Positions 1 through 10,300 of a DNA stretch of 64,000 bases are shown in pieces; within the stretch, counting starts at the first letter, position 1, and the number at the start of each line of letters is the position of its first letter. The stretch spans positions 1,498,001 through 1,562,000 of the forward strand of contig OZ026845.1 of assembly GCA_964023205.1 (NCBI GenBank), in the 5' to 3' direction. The translations under genes and the position numbers were made by a program. Origin of the DNA: Lutraria lutraria. Its lineage: Eukaryota > Mollusca > Bivalvia > Venerida > Mactridae. The notes below the pieces were generated by a model. It did not search any database. It saw only the letters and a list, made by a program, of their open reading frames with translations, and had not been told where the DNA came from.

Positions 1-14
1 GTAACAGAAAGCGG

Positions 15-541
15 ATGAATATCATCAAGGACTTATATACATACATGGATTCGCAACTGCTAAAAATAGATCAAACGATATCGTTCAGCGATTCCACAAT
101 GCATTGCTATATACTCGGCAATGTCCGACAGCTGTATTTGGGTGTTTACGAATTTGATTATACTAATAAAACTCTGGCAATTGGGCACGGGAAATTGGTA
201 AAGGATGTAACAAATTCCTTAAAGATATTGAGATACATTTATAATCCACAAAGTCTAAGTATAAGCATCGAAAAAGGCATCAGTCGAACATTTTAAATTC
301 CAAGATGGCGGACATCTATTATAATCCTTTCGTCTCCGAGATTAAACATTCGGAATACCACGGATATTTTCGCTGTTATTATCATTCGGATATCACGGAT
401 TTTTTCGTATTTTCGCTTTTGTAAACAATAGCTTGTATTCCCGTTGATTCACGTCTTATTATCGCGGGATTTGATTACTTTAAACTGTTAATACGGAAGT
501 TGCGAATCCATGTATGTATATAAGTCCTTGATATCATCTTT
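15..541. mobile_element. MITE-like element with about 32-bp terminal inverted repeats
   Basis: The segment around 27-58 (core AAGGACTTATATACATAC) recurs in inverted orientation at about 500-531, enclosing roughly 440 bases. This is the structure of a non-autonomous DNA transposon. The 93-codon open frame inside it starts within the left inverted repeat, resembles no family I know, and is not called as a gene. The superfamily cannot be assigned because no clear target-site duplication is visible. Confidence 0.55.
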
Positions 542-742
542 TATTATTTTTTATCTTTTCGGCACACCTTAGCCGACTACGTCCGATGGAGGCGCGGGAT
601 CGACCGAGGTAATCCGAGTGAGGGTCAATTACACCAGTAGCGCTAAATGATCTTTATCTTTAGTGGCAGATATCCAGCCAAAATGTCCATAAACATCACC
701 TTTGAAAATGTCTGAACAAAGATGAAAATTGTAGTCCTTTAC

Positions 743-1072
743 CGAACTACCGAGCCAAGTACTTTGCCTAACATTACAGGAAAATATGTGCGGTGTGTAT
801 CGGTGCGGTGTGTATGAGTGCGGTGTGTATGGGTGCGGTGTGTATGGTGCGGTGTGTATCGGCGCGGTGTGTATGGGTGCGGTGTGTATCGGTGCGGTGT
901 GTATCGGCGCGGTGTGTATGGGTGCGATGTGTATGGGTGCGGTGTGCATCCGGGTGCTTCACACTAAGCACGATAAAGAACCAGGAAAAACGATTCGAAA
1001 TAAGACTCTCTGTGACGGCACTGAGATGACCACATCTGTTAAACAAACAGATAAACGAAACGAACAGTGAAC
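743..1072 (+). mobile_element. tRNA-SINE family A, 5'-truncated copy with internal minisatellite
   Basis: The flanks match the full-length SINE at 16653-16985: 'CCGAGCCAAGTACT' on the left, then 'CATCCGGGTGCTTCACAC' and 'CACGATAAAGAACCAGG' on the right, ending in the AAACAAACAGATAAACG tail. The tRNA-like head is missing. The middle is expanded into a tandem array at 786-948. Confidence 0.7.
786..948 (+). repeat. Minisatellite, about 12-bp unit (GGTGCGGTGTGTAT-like)
   Basis: About 13 head-to-tail copies of a G/T-rich unit of roughly 12 bases, with A/C/G variants, expanded from the motif that occurs once in other copies of SINE family A ('GGCGTGTATCCGGGTG'). Open frames across it on both strands (Cys-Gly-Val or His-Thr repeats) come from the repeat and are not genes. 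Confidence 0.9.
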
Positions 1073-2074
1073 ATTGCACGTCATGACGACTGAAGAGTCA
1101 ACAAAACTCCTCCATATTTTTAGAATATTTATTGTACGATTTTTCAGTTTATTATGTAACTTGCATGTACTTATTAATTACTCGCCCTCTTATATACTAG
1201 TACATATACGTCTAATACGGCTTTTTGGTTCATTACGCCGATACACTTTTTCATTTTACTTAACCATTTTCATGCACAAAGACGTTACTTCTGCGATATT
1301 ACTGTGTGAATAAAACAAGAAATTATAGTCTTTCTACAGCATTAACAGTATGTTAGTTTATGGTGTGCACTGCTGCGCAACGCAAAAAATTTGATAAAAT
1401 TCTCCATGGAATGCATTCTTGGGTTTAATTGAATTTCTCTAGTGAAGAGTAGCAAAGTGAAAACACGATTAGTAGAAGATTCGGATTGTTTCTGTATTGT
1501 TCGCTCTATTACCATTTTTGTCACCAATACGACTTATTCAAACCTGAATGTTCACATTTTAGTTAAAACAAACAGAATATTCCGTGACACCGATCCATCG
1601 ATTTTGTTAATTTATAACACGGTGCAGAGATATGTTCGTAAATTAGGCAAATAAAATAGATACAAATGTACTATATTTCTATTTACATCCCCAAAACATG
1701 TAAATTTTCTAGGTCGGCAAAACTTTAAAAAAAATTAGTTGATATATTATTTTATGAAAATGATATTATTAGCAAGAAAAAACATACTTAGACAAAAAAG
1801 TCAAGGATCGGCAGAAAAAAAATTGGGTCGAGTTAGTGGAGAAAAGAAATATATTACACTACGCTTAAAAAGGCAATTGAGATAAATGTTGATCATACAC
1901 TAGTTCCCGGTCCTTCCATGTTGCACGGCAAGCCAACGGGAACCATTTCAGGTTGGTCAGTGTATGCACTATCAAGACCTGTTGCAGATTCTATGGAATT
2001 TTGTAACAAATAAATTCTTGAGGTTGTCGTCAAATTCAACAGAGATTTTTTATACAATGTGGACCAGATGTAGT
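1073..2074. other. Intergenic, no gene recognised
   Basis: AT-rich sequence with short uninformative open frames only. It holds one copy of a small hairpin motif with GGGAACCA ends at about 1903-1952, which recurs at 9301-9361 and 36817-36870. Confidence 0.5.
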
Positions 2075-2956
2075 CACAGACACTTGGGGTTAGGAGCTTT
2101 AAAAAACCAAAATATTTGTATTTTTGTCAATCCCAACACATAAACTTATCATATCTATCAATAAAACCTAAAATAAGCCGTTTTGAAAAAATACATTTTT
2201 CAACGTCAACAATATATACTACAAGATATAAATGTTCGTTGGAAAAATAGCTCACACGTACCTTCGAAAACACCTCGTATTTTATTCCATTTCCAACATT
2301 TTCACATAATCCTTGTGTCAGTCGATGTAGTACACATTATTCTTCATGATTATTGTCAAGTTTAAGTTTCAACCTCAACATTAACACCAAAATATCCAAA
2401 ACAATTAGCAAAATTGTCAATATTTTGCATCAGCCACATTTACAATCTATATGGTTCCCGACTTTGTAGTGTTTGAATGCACCACGTATTGGATACATGA
2501 GAACCAGTATATTTTTTTGCCTGCTGGTTCTCGTAATTTCAGTACTCGATGCAGTCATGTACTACAAAGCCGGGAACCAAATAGATTGTAAATGTGGCTG
2601 ATGCAAAATATTGACAATTTTGCTAATTGTTTTGGATATTTTGGTGTTAATGTTGAGGTTGAAACTTACACTTGACAATAATCATGAAGAATAATGTGTA
2701 CTACATCGACTGACACAAGGATTATGTGAAAATGTTGGAAATGGAATAAAATACGAGGTGTTTTCGAAGGTACGTGTGAGCTATTTTTCCAACGAACATT
2801 TATATCTTGTAGTATATATTGTTGACGTTGAAAAATGTATTTTTTCAAAACGGCTTATTTTAAGTTTTATTGATAGATATGATAAGTTTATGTGTTGGGA
2901 TTGACAAAAATACAAATATTTTGGTTTTTTAAAGCTCCTAACCCCAAGTGTCTGTG
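2075..2956. repeat. Near-perfect 880-bp palindrome (fold-back element)
   Basis: The arms at about 2075-2472 and 2560-2956 are reverse complements with only a few mismatches; the identical 60-codon frames on opposite strands (2183-2365 and 2666-2848) are the same DNA read from each arm. The spacer of about 90 bases carries a second small inverted repeat (GAGAACCAG/CTGGTTCTC). High arm identity suggests recent origin or arm-to-arm gene conversion. No transposase is present. Confidence 0.9.
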
Positions 2957-3509
2957 GATGTAGTTGCTGGTTCCTGGTCTCTTAAATGATTTGAATCGAA
3001 TTGTTTGTATGCGGATACTTACATGTACTTCAAGATAAAGTTGACTTAACCGAACGCTTGCAGCAATATTTAAATATTGTTTCCCTGCATATAGACGTAC
3101 TTCCTTGTCACATCTAAACCTCGCTTAATTGATCACAGGAAGTAAGTAGTAAACATTTAGGGAACGCCAGGAGAACCAACAAAGACGAGAAAAAGAAGTA
3201 CGAACTGTTAATTCATAAAACACTCTTCAGAGTTAACTAAATGAAGGTAAAAAATGAAGGACATACTGTATTGTCCTTCACTTGACTTACGAGAGAGAGA
3301 GGCTGCGCATGCGTACAACACGTTGTTTGCCAACAACTCCTGGTCAATAATATTCAGGACCAAAAAAGTTGAGGGGGGGGGCTTGATGGAACATAGCCCC
3401 CCCCCGATAATAACGTTTTTTAAGGGTAATTTAACCCCCTAACCTAATCTGAAATTACTTCCTACGGGCCTGCTTGTGCAGCAATAATGAAAAGTTGAAT
3501 CTCAAAATT
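2957..3509. other. Intergenic with a G/C-run hairpin
   Basis: No gene seen. A run of nine or more G at about 3371 and a matching run of C at about 3399 form an inverted repeat with a short loop. The segment around 3450-3470 (CTTCCTACGGGCCT) recurs at 28269-28282, so part of this is an interspersed repeat. Confidence 0.4.
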
Positions 3510-4350
3510 TGTACCAGTTGTGATGTTGCTATATCATAACGAACTATTCATAAAGAATATATTGTTAAAGGACTATTAATATAGAACTATTCATAAATAA
3601 CTATTCATAAAGAACTAAAAAAAATTACTATTAATAAATAAATAAATATTCATATAAAATTATTCATACAGAACTATTTCATGATAAGAACCATTTATAA
3701 AGAACTATTAATATAGAAATATTCATAAAGAACTATTAATATAGAACTATTCATAAAGAACTATTAATATAGAACTATTAATAAAGAACTATTAATATAG
3801 AACTATTCATAAAGAACTATTAATATAGAACTATTCATAAAGAACTATTAATATAGAACTATTTATAAAGAACTATTAATATAGAACTATTCATAAAGAA
3901 CTATTAATATAGAACTATTCATAATGAACTATTAATATAGAACTATTAATAAAGAACTATTAATATAGAACTATTCATAAAGAACTATTAATATAGAACT
4001 ATTAATAAAGAACTATTAATATAGAACTATTCATAAAGAACTATTAATATAGAACTATTCATAAAGAACTATTAATATAGAACTATTAATAAAGAACTAT
4101 TAATATAGAACTATTCATAAAGAACTATTAATATAGAACTATTAATAAAGAACTATTAATATAGAACTATTCATAAAGAACTATTAATATAGAACTATTC
4201 ATAAAGAACTATTAATATAGAACTATTCATAAAGAACTATTAATAAAGAACCATTTATAAAGAACTATTAATAAAGAACTATTAATAAAGAACCATTTAT
4301 AAAGAACCATTCATGAAGTATTCATAAAGAACTATTCATAAAGAACTATT
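3510..4350. repeat. Satellite array, 28-bp unit built of two 14-mers
   Basis: Roughly 800 bases of head-to-tail AAGAACTATTAATATA / GAACTATTCATA units. The 28-mer consists of two related 14-mers (GAACTATT-A/C-ATA-A/T-A). Order is regular in the middle and degenerate at both edges, as in arrays expanded by unequal exchange. Confidence 0.95.
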
Positions 4351-5344
4351 CATGATAAGAACCAGAAGCATGCGTTCCACGCCCAAACATATGGTTATTT
4401 CCCTTTGTTCCAAATCTTAGAATCGCTTCTTATTGTAAATTGAACGTCAACTTCTGTGAGATTGGTCTTCAATATTTGGAGAAAAAAAGTCTGAGTTAAA
4501 ATTTGACAGAAAATGCCGCGAAATGTCACGAGATTACAAGAAGAGGGAAAAAATGATATGAAACGGCGAAACACAAATTTAAATTTGGATTTTCGCATGG
4601 CCGAGCAAACGTTGGAATAAATTGGTTAAATCGGAAAATTTAAATGAAATCGGTATGAAGGAGTCCGATAAAAATGCTCTGTAGAATCCAAGCGCCTGTG
4701 TGAATGCGATTCGTATGCAGACACAGGAATTAATTTTGAGGGAATGTGTTTTCGTTGCGATTACGTAATTCGGAAGTTCGAAATATTGTAACAAGTGATT
4801 CTGCATAAAATTGTCATCCATCAATGTTCCCCTGTATATTGACAACATATGTTTTGTGTGAGATATATTAAGTAATTCAGATAACATGTTTCGTGTATGC
4901 ACATGTGTATACTTCTATTACTTAGATTGATATAAAATGTTTAACTAGTGTCTTGTTCGATTGTGTATTCTGCTCAGCTCATTATGGTTTTCTCTCCTTG
5001 TTTTGTTCCGTTCTGTTCTATTCTATTCCGTTCTGTTCTATTTTGTACCATTTTGTTCTATTATATTTCATTCTCTTCTTTTCTATTCAATTCTGTTCTG
5101 CTAAATGTTCTACTCACGTGTGTCTAGTGTGACCTGTTCCTATAATTGCCCCGGGTAGCTGTTCTGTGCTGTTCTATTCTGCATAGTTTACCCTTACAGT
5201 TCTTCTGTATATACTCTTATAAGTCTTGTAAGTCTATTATAATTGCTTTTTTAGTTTTAATCTGACATTCTGTAATAGTCTAAATCAAAACATGCTCAGC
5301 ACAGATATGTTTATTCGACTGCACGTGTTATGCTCCGTGTATCC
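4351..5344. other. Intergenic, no gene; pyrimidine-rich low-complexity tract
   Basis: No convincing coding frame. About 4995-5110 is a degenerate TTCTGTTCTATTC-like low-complexity tract. Confidence 0.5.
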
Positions 5345-5505
5345 AAAGCTGTCAGCAGTCACCTCAGAATAAAGCTCACTATGTGAATAAAGGTCATTCT
5401 TTAAAAAAAACTTCATTGATTATTAAGAATAATAAAGACCACTTTTCAGTAAAAACCACATTTTGTCTTTCCTAAGGGTGACCTTTGTATACAGGTTTCA
5501 CTGTA
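5345..5505. mobile_element. MITE family 2 (TACAGTCAAACCTGTG), left end degenerate
   Basis: It carries the 'GAATAAAGGTCATTCTTTAA' core and ends in 'ACAGGTTTCACTGTA', matching better copies at 27365-27542, 38058-38239 and 51690-51874. The left terminal repeat is decayed. Confidence 0.65.
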
Positions 5506-5835
5506 CTCTGTCTTGATCTACTCAACTTTGCTCTGATATTCTGTAAATTCAGAAAGCTCTGACCCATTATGACTTCTATGGGCAACTTCATTTTAGGCAC
5601 ATATTACGCACCATTCTTTCTATATTTACTATCTGTTCTACTTCGGTCTGATACGATCTCTTTATTCAATGGATTCACATTCTGCAAACATTAAATAGAT
5701 AACATGTACTATCTATTAGATAAAACCTTGAATTTCCATTATTTGATGCATTTGTACTAATAAGACCGGGTTTCATTATCAGGACAAAAATAGTATTATT
5801 ATTTTATTGCGTAACCGTGTCACCTAGTTAGAGAC

Positions 5836-6016
5836 TGCAGTAGAACCTCTCCAGAGCGGCCCTCTCTTAAGCAACAACCTCCCTTCAACAACAGCATGCT
5901 TTTCCCACCGCACAATTTAACTATCGATTTAACCTCTCTAGAACAACAACCTCCCCAAAAAACAACATAATTTTGCTACTCACAAAGGGTGACACTTTGG
6001 AGGAGATTGTACTGTA
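5836..6016. mobile_element. MITE family 1 (ACAGTACAACCTCTCCA)
   Basis: It begins 'GCAGTAGAACCTCTCC' and ends 'GGAGATTGTACTGTA', inverted repeats flanked by TA. Internally it matches 22728-22897, 24130-24310 and 39877-40053 in reverse orientation. TA-flanked ends with ACTGTA termini are typical of MITEs derived from Tc1/mariner transposons. Confidence 0.75.
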
Positions 6017-6761
6017 CTAGCAGTGTTGTTGCAGCGTCCCCCCCCCACCCCGAAAAACTAGATTTTGGTCGATAAAATAATGATAGTGACTTGATATTTC
6101 CCTATCAAAAAGGAAACACACAAACAATGTTCGGACATATTATATCTATAGATATTTTATTCTCATGGGCCACTTTATAAGTCATTGTTAGGATAACACT
6201 GATTTCCCACGGGAATTTAATTATACTCTATGTTTATATTCTTCCTCATTATAATGTGTTCCTATAGCAACAAGGGAACACTTAAATTTCCGATTAGACC
6301 TAAATATGAAAACGATATATAGAAATACGCGCCAATGGGTTACACCAGCAGACGACATACCCAGTGACAAATTCAATTCCGAACTACTGGCATTTTCCAA
6401 CTCCGCTTCTCTGATGTACAAAAAAACGCGCTGCTAATTTAGGACCACGGGTTAGACAGTAATAAATTTCACTTTTAGCGGAGTTTTACCTAATAATGTA
6501 ATGCAATTATTCGCCATATACAGTGTCGTTAGTATCAATAAATAGGACAGTCGCGACCAACTTCAGTAATGTCTTTATCTTAGTGTAAAGAAATTAATCA
6601 CCAGTTTAAATGGCTCGTTTATTCTTCGTTTCAACCCTCTTTTGCACATGTAGTACGAGATTTTTTTTCATGTCGCTACTGACTGTCATTGAAACATTAA
6701 TGTGTGCACTTCTAAGCCACAGAATACGTACAAGGTACATAGTTATAACCATACAGTAAAT
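6017..6761. other. Intergenic, nothing recognised
   Basis: Non-repetitive AT-rich sequence with a short poly-C run near 6040; no coding signal. Confidence 0.4.
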
Positions 6762-6942
6762 CAAAGTACTGAAAGTACTCATGAAAAATAATCTTACATA
6801 GACTTGCACTGCAACATTGAACGGGAACTAGTTTATCAATTGTATGGCGGATGTAGAAAAACGCAGTACTTAGGTCTGCATCAAAATTCATGCGCGCCGA
6901 GCGAGTGACGCATATGGAAAGCTGAACTACCGTTCAGTTTCC
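6762..6942 (-). mobile_element. Unnamed interspersed repeat, family B, copy 1
   Basis: One of four copies of a 170-240-bp repeat (others at 13463-13698, 35487-35655, 45980-46172). Shared landmarks are 'GCGCATGAATTTTGATGC', 'AAAGTACTACG', 'CATCCGCCAT', GGAAACTGAA at one end and GAGTACTTTCAGTACTTT at the other. It ends about 12 bases before the CRE of the putative gene 1 promoter. Confidence 0.8.
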
Positions 6943-6954
6943 AATGATAGCTAG

Positions 6955-7034
6955 TGACGTCATAATCGACAAATCACTATTTCTTTCGTGACAATCAGGA
7001 ACATATAAAAGAACTTGCCGTTCTGACAATCCTT
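6955..7034 (+). promoter_or_regulatory. Putative core promoter of the Ig gene: CRE plus TATA box
   Basis: A perfect CRE palindrome TGACGTCA lies at 6955-6962 and TATAAAAG at 7004-7011, about 40 bases apart, an arrangement known from cAMP-responsive neural and endocrine genes. Transcription would start about 7030-7040. The leader before the ATG at 7279 would be about 245 nt, with two short upstream ORFs (7045-7065 and 7209-7226). The motifs are visible; the assignment to gene 1 is inferred from position. Confidence 0.5.
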
Positions 7035-7278
7035 CGTCCAGTTAATGAATTCACGATCCGTGTAGACTTCTGAAATCACTTTGGCAACTTCAGTCTGACT
7101 GTGCAGCTGTAGATATTGCTTTTGGCAAGCGTCTATCGAAACTGACCGTCAGTGTTTACGACAAGCTCCTGTCTACCTTGACCATTTCATTTCCTGTTTG
7201 TCTGTTTTATGGCAGCAATGTCGTAAATAGCTTTCTGCAACCACTTTCGTGTTGTTAACAGGGCTTTAAGAGTGTTAT

Positions 7279-7315
7279 ATGGCGCGAAATTTGTTTTTGC
7301 TCACATCAATTTCTT
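7279..7315 (+). CDS. Ig gene exon 1: start codon and signal peptide
   Basis: ATG at 7279 opens MARNLFLLTSIS, then the donor GTATGT at 7316. It leaves one base (T), which joins TT from exon 2 to make Phe13, so the phase fits. The combined sequence is a good signal peptide. Without the splice the frame stops at once (SCMF-stop). Only this short exon combines a hydrophobic N-terminus, correct phase and a nearby promoter, but 12 codons is little evidence and a cDNA could place the start elsewhere. Confidence 0.6.
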
Positions 7316-10300
7316 GTATGTTTTAATGGAAAGGATTGTTGTCAACTTCTCTTCTCAAAGTTAAAATAGATGTTGTTTATGTACTCCTCGGCTGAAGAAT
7401 ACAATCTCCGCGAGGAAATCAGCAAATTAAGGATTTGTTGTTAGTAACTGTTCCCTAAAGGCCTAATTCTGAGTCTGTGTGAAAAGCCAGCTATCTGATT
7501 CAGTCAAAATCGAACATTTGAAGGAAATGATGAAATGTTTTATCTTTAGAACTTATTTCGTCGCCGATGCCACTATGGTGGGCGACATACTCGTACTTAA
7601 GTACATTGCATCATGCTAAAAGCACGATGTATAATATGTGTACACACATCAAATTTGTCTTTTCAAGAAAACATCATTTAAAATTGTCTGATTTTTATGC
7701 CCATATATGGACCAGATCTGGGGCATACTTTTTGCCTGTCTGCTTGTTTGTACTTGCCTATTAAATCAAAGCGCTTCCATCTTCGATCATCAAACTTCAT
7801 ATGTTGGTTCCTTATAACAACCTCTACAAGGCCTGCGCATTTGCAGGTCAGAAGGTCAAAGGGCAGGCTTACAGGGGCATTGTACAGTACAGTTCAACAA
7901 ATATAATGATTGACAATTTACTATACTTGGACCGTATTTAACACGGGCTAATTGCCCGAGCATTGAAAACACCCAAACCTCTGATTGGTCGGTTCAGTGC
8001 ACAGACTCAAAGATGGCCAATGATATGGCTGTATTTTCTAAGGCAGACTATAAAACACGAGGATTTGGTAATTAAACAAAGTAACTTTGTAAAAACTGTC
8101 AATACAAATACCGTTACATAATACTGTAGAAAACATTTGTTTTAATTAAACGTTTGGTTAGGGATGGACATTAAACATTTTTCCCACGATCGGTCGTTCA
8201 GCAAAAGACAAAAATCTTCACTTTTGCTGATCATTCTTCGTGACTAGTATGGGAACTATTTTGTTTTTATTCCTACATACATCCTCGATTTGCTGTTCAA
8301 TGGAATAATAATAGTTCGGTATTTATTCTGTTTAGAACTTTGTAAATGTTTAAACAGTATACAGTATGTATTGACCAGTTTACGCAGGGTAATGAAATAC
8401 TCTATATTCGAGGTAGTTGTTTATTTTTAGGTTAATCAAAATGCTTTGCTAAAATCTGCGAAAAACATCCAAGGTCCTGAGAAACAAGTAATGTCTGTTC
8501 GCCGACAATCTTCAACAAATGCTAGCAATTAAAACACAGAACTTAATGTATAAAATAAAAAAGTTGAGATACTTTGCGTTTTCTTAAGTAAGGAACAAAA
8601 AAATAAGAAAGAAAGAAAATATCAGTCGTACTATATGATAATTATTAAATATTAAGTATACGGTCAAATATGAGTCAGCGGCCACCCGTTTCCCTAAGGT
8701 GACCTATGTTCACAGCTTTGGCTACGTACATCGTAAATCAGATTGGTAACTTACGTGAAAATGTGAATATTTTACAAATGTTTTTAAAGACACCAGTGTC
8801 TTCATTTCTTTCATTTCTTGACAAAGACCGCATGAAAATTGGATGTTTTTCTGGTTCCCGTCTATACCACATTGATTGTTCACAAACGTGCGACCAGCAC
8901 AAGTATCAGTTTACGTCCATTGCTGTATATCACAGACAAACTAGTCGCAGACGGGCGAATTCTGAAGAAAGAAAATGTTAATATTTTCGGGAATATCTCA
9001 TTCATTAAGAGAAAAATAGTAGAAAATTAAGCAAAATGTTTAGATCTTTGACAGAATCGTTAATACCCTCGTATTATATTCCTCTTAGATTGCTTTTGCT
9101 CGCAAAATAAAACAGCCACAGACGTCATTTCAAGACACTAACACAGCATTAAGAGGACAACTTCTGTTCGCCATATTTCAAACATGATTCGTTATTAACG
9201 TAAGAAATATGTTATTATTACTTCCGGTTATGTAAATCCGTCATTCCATGTATTACACTGCTTCGTTTATATGTGTGCACATTATTCAAATTACTGATTT
9301 AACTGGTTCCCGTTCCATGTTGCAGTGCACCAAAGTACAGACAAGTCAACAGGAACCAGTTAATTACTGATATGTCATTGACCTTTCGCTTTCAGCCTTT
9401 CTATGGTGAAAAATTAAATGCCCTCAAATGATCTTAGATAATTATCAAGCAAATTATGACATAATTAGTATGAATAATTTATTGACAAATGTAAATTTTT
9501 GTGCACAGGCGTGTATTTTTATAACGGTTGAACGTCTTTTAACGACATTTCAGTTGTACACAGCGGCTGTTTAATTCAGCTAATTTTCCAGGAGTATTTT
9601 CTGACTCCAAATATGGAGGAAAATCGGCATTGTCGAATTTCCTTAGAAGGGTATGTCATGACGTAACCGGGATTGAAACTCAAATCGCCGGGTTACAAGT
9701 GACCCCCTACTAGAATTGTATAACGGACTTGTATTCATATAATGTATATTTTTGACGATAGTGGCTAGCCTCAGTTTTGACCTCACTTATCGTTTCTTGT
9801 TTGTTTCAAATCAAGAAGTACCTTAACAATAATTTATTTTACCAGTCGCTGTTTCATAACAATAAGTATAATTTTAAAGCGTGGCATCTTCTTCAAGACG
9901 ATGAAAACAATTTGGAAAATGGTATAACCGCGTGATCCATAAAAGAATGCTTTTAATTTTGTTTCCATAAATACTGTAATTATCCAGATAAAGTATAAAA
10001 TATCGTTTTCAGTCAAATGAGTTTGATAAAGCCGCGAGTGAAATACGAAATTTACCAATTTAGCACAAAAAACGCCACCGCTTCATTTCCGACCATTCGT
10101 TACTGAACTGATTAAAGTGTAACATTTTGTGAACAAAACTTTCAGCTTAATTCACCTGATGTTACTAATGCACGTTTTTTTTTGTTCTTTGAAATGATAA
10201 ATCTGAGAAAAATCTTATCTATTTTACGCGGATTGTGAAAAAAGTTAATCACTAGGCTGCCTCATATCCGAATTTTGGGGACGCCATACAGGAATCGTAG

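Noticed and set aside
629..1079. Overlapping open frames with His-Thr-Ala-Pro or Cys-Gly-Val repeats
   Set aside because: They are translations of the minisatellite at 786-948 in several frames.
2183..2848. Two identical 60-residue proteins on opposite strands
   Set aside because: They are the two arms of one palindrome; no splice or family evidence.
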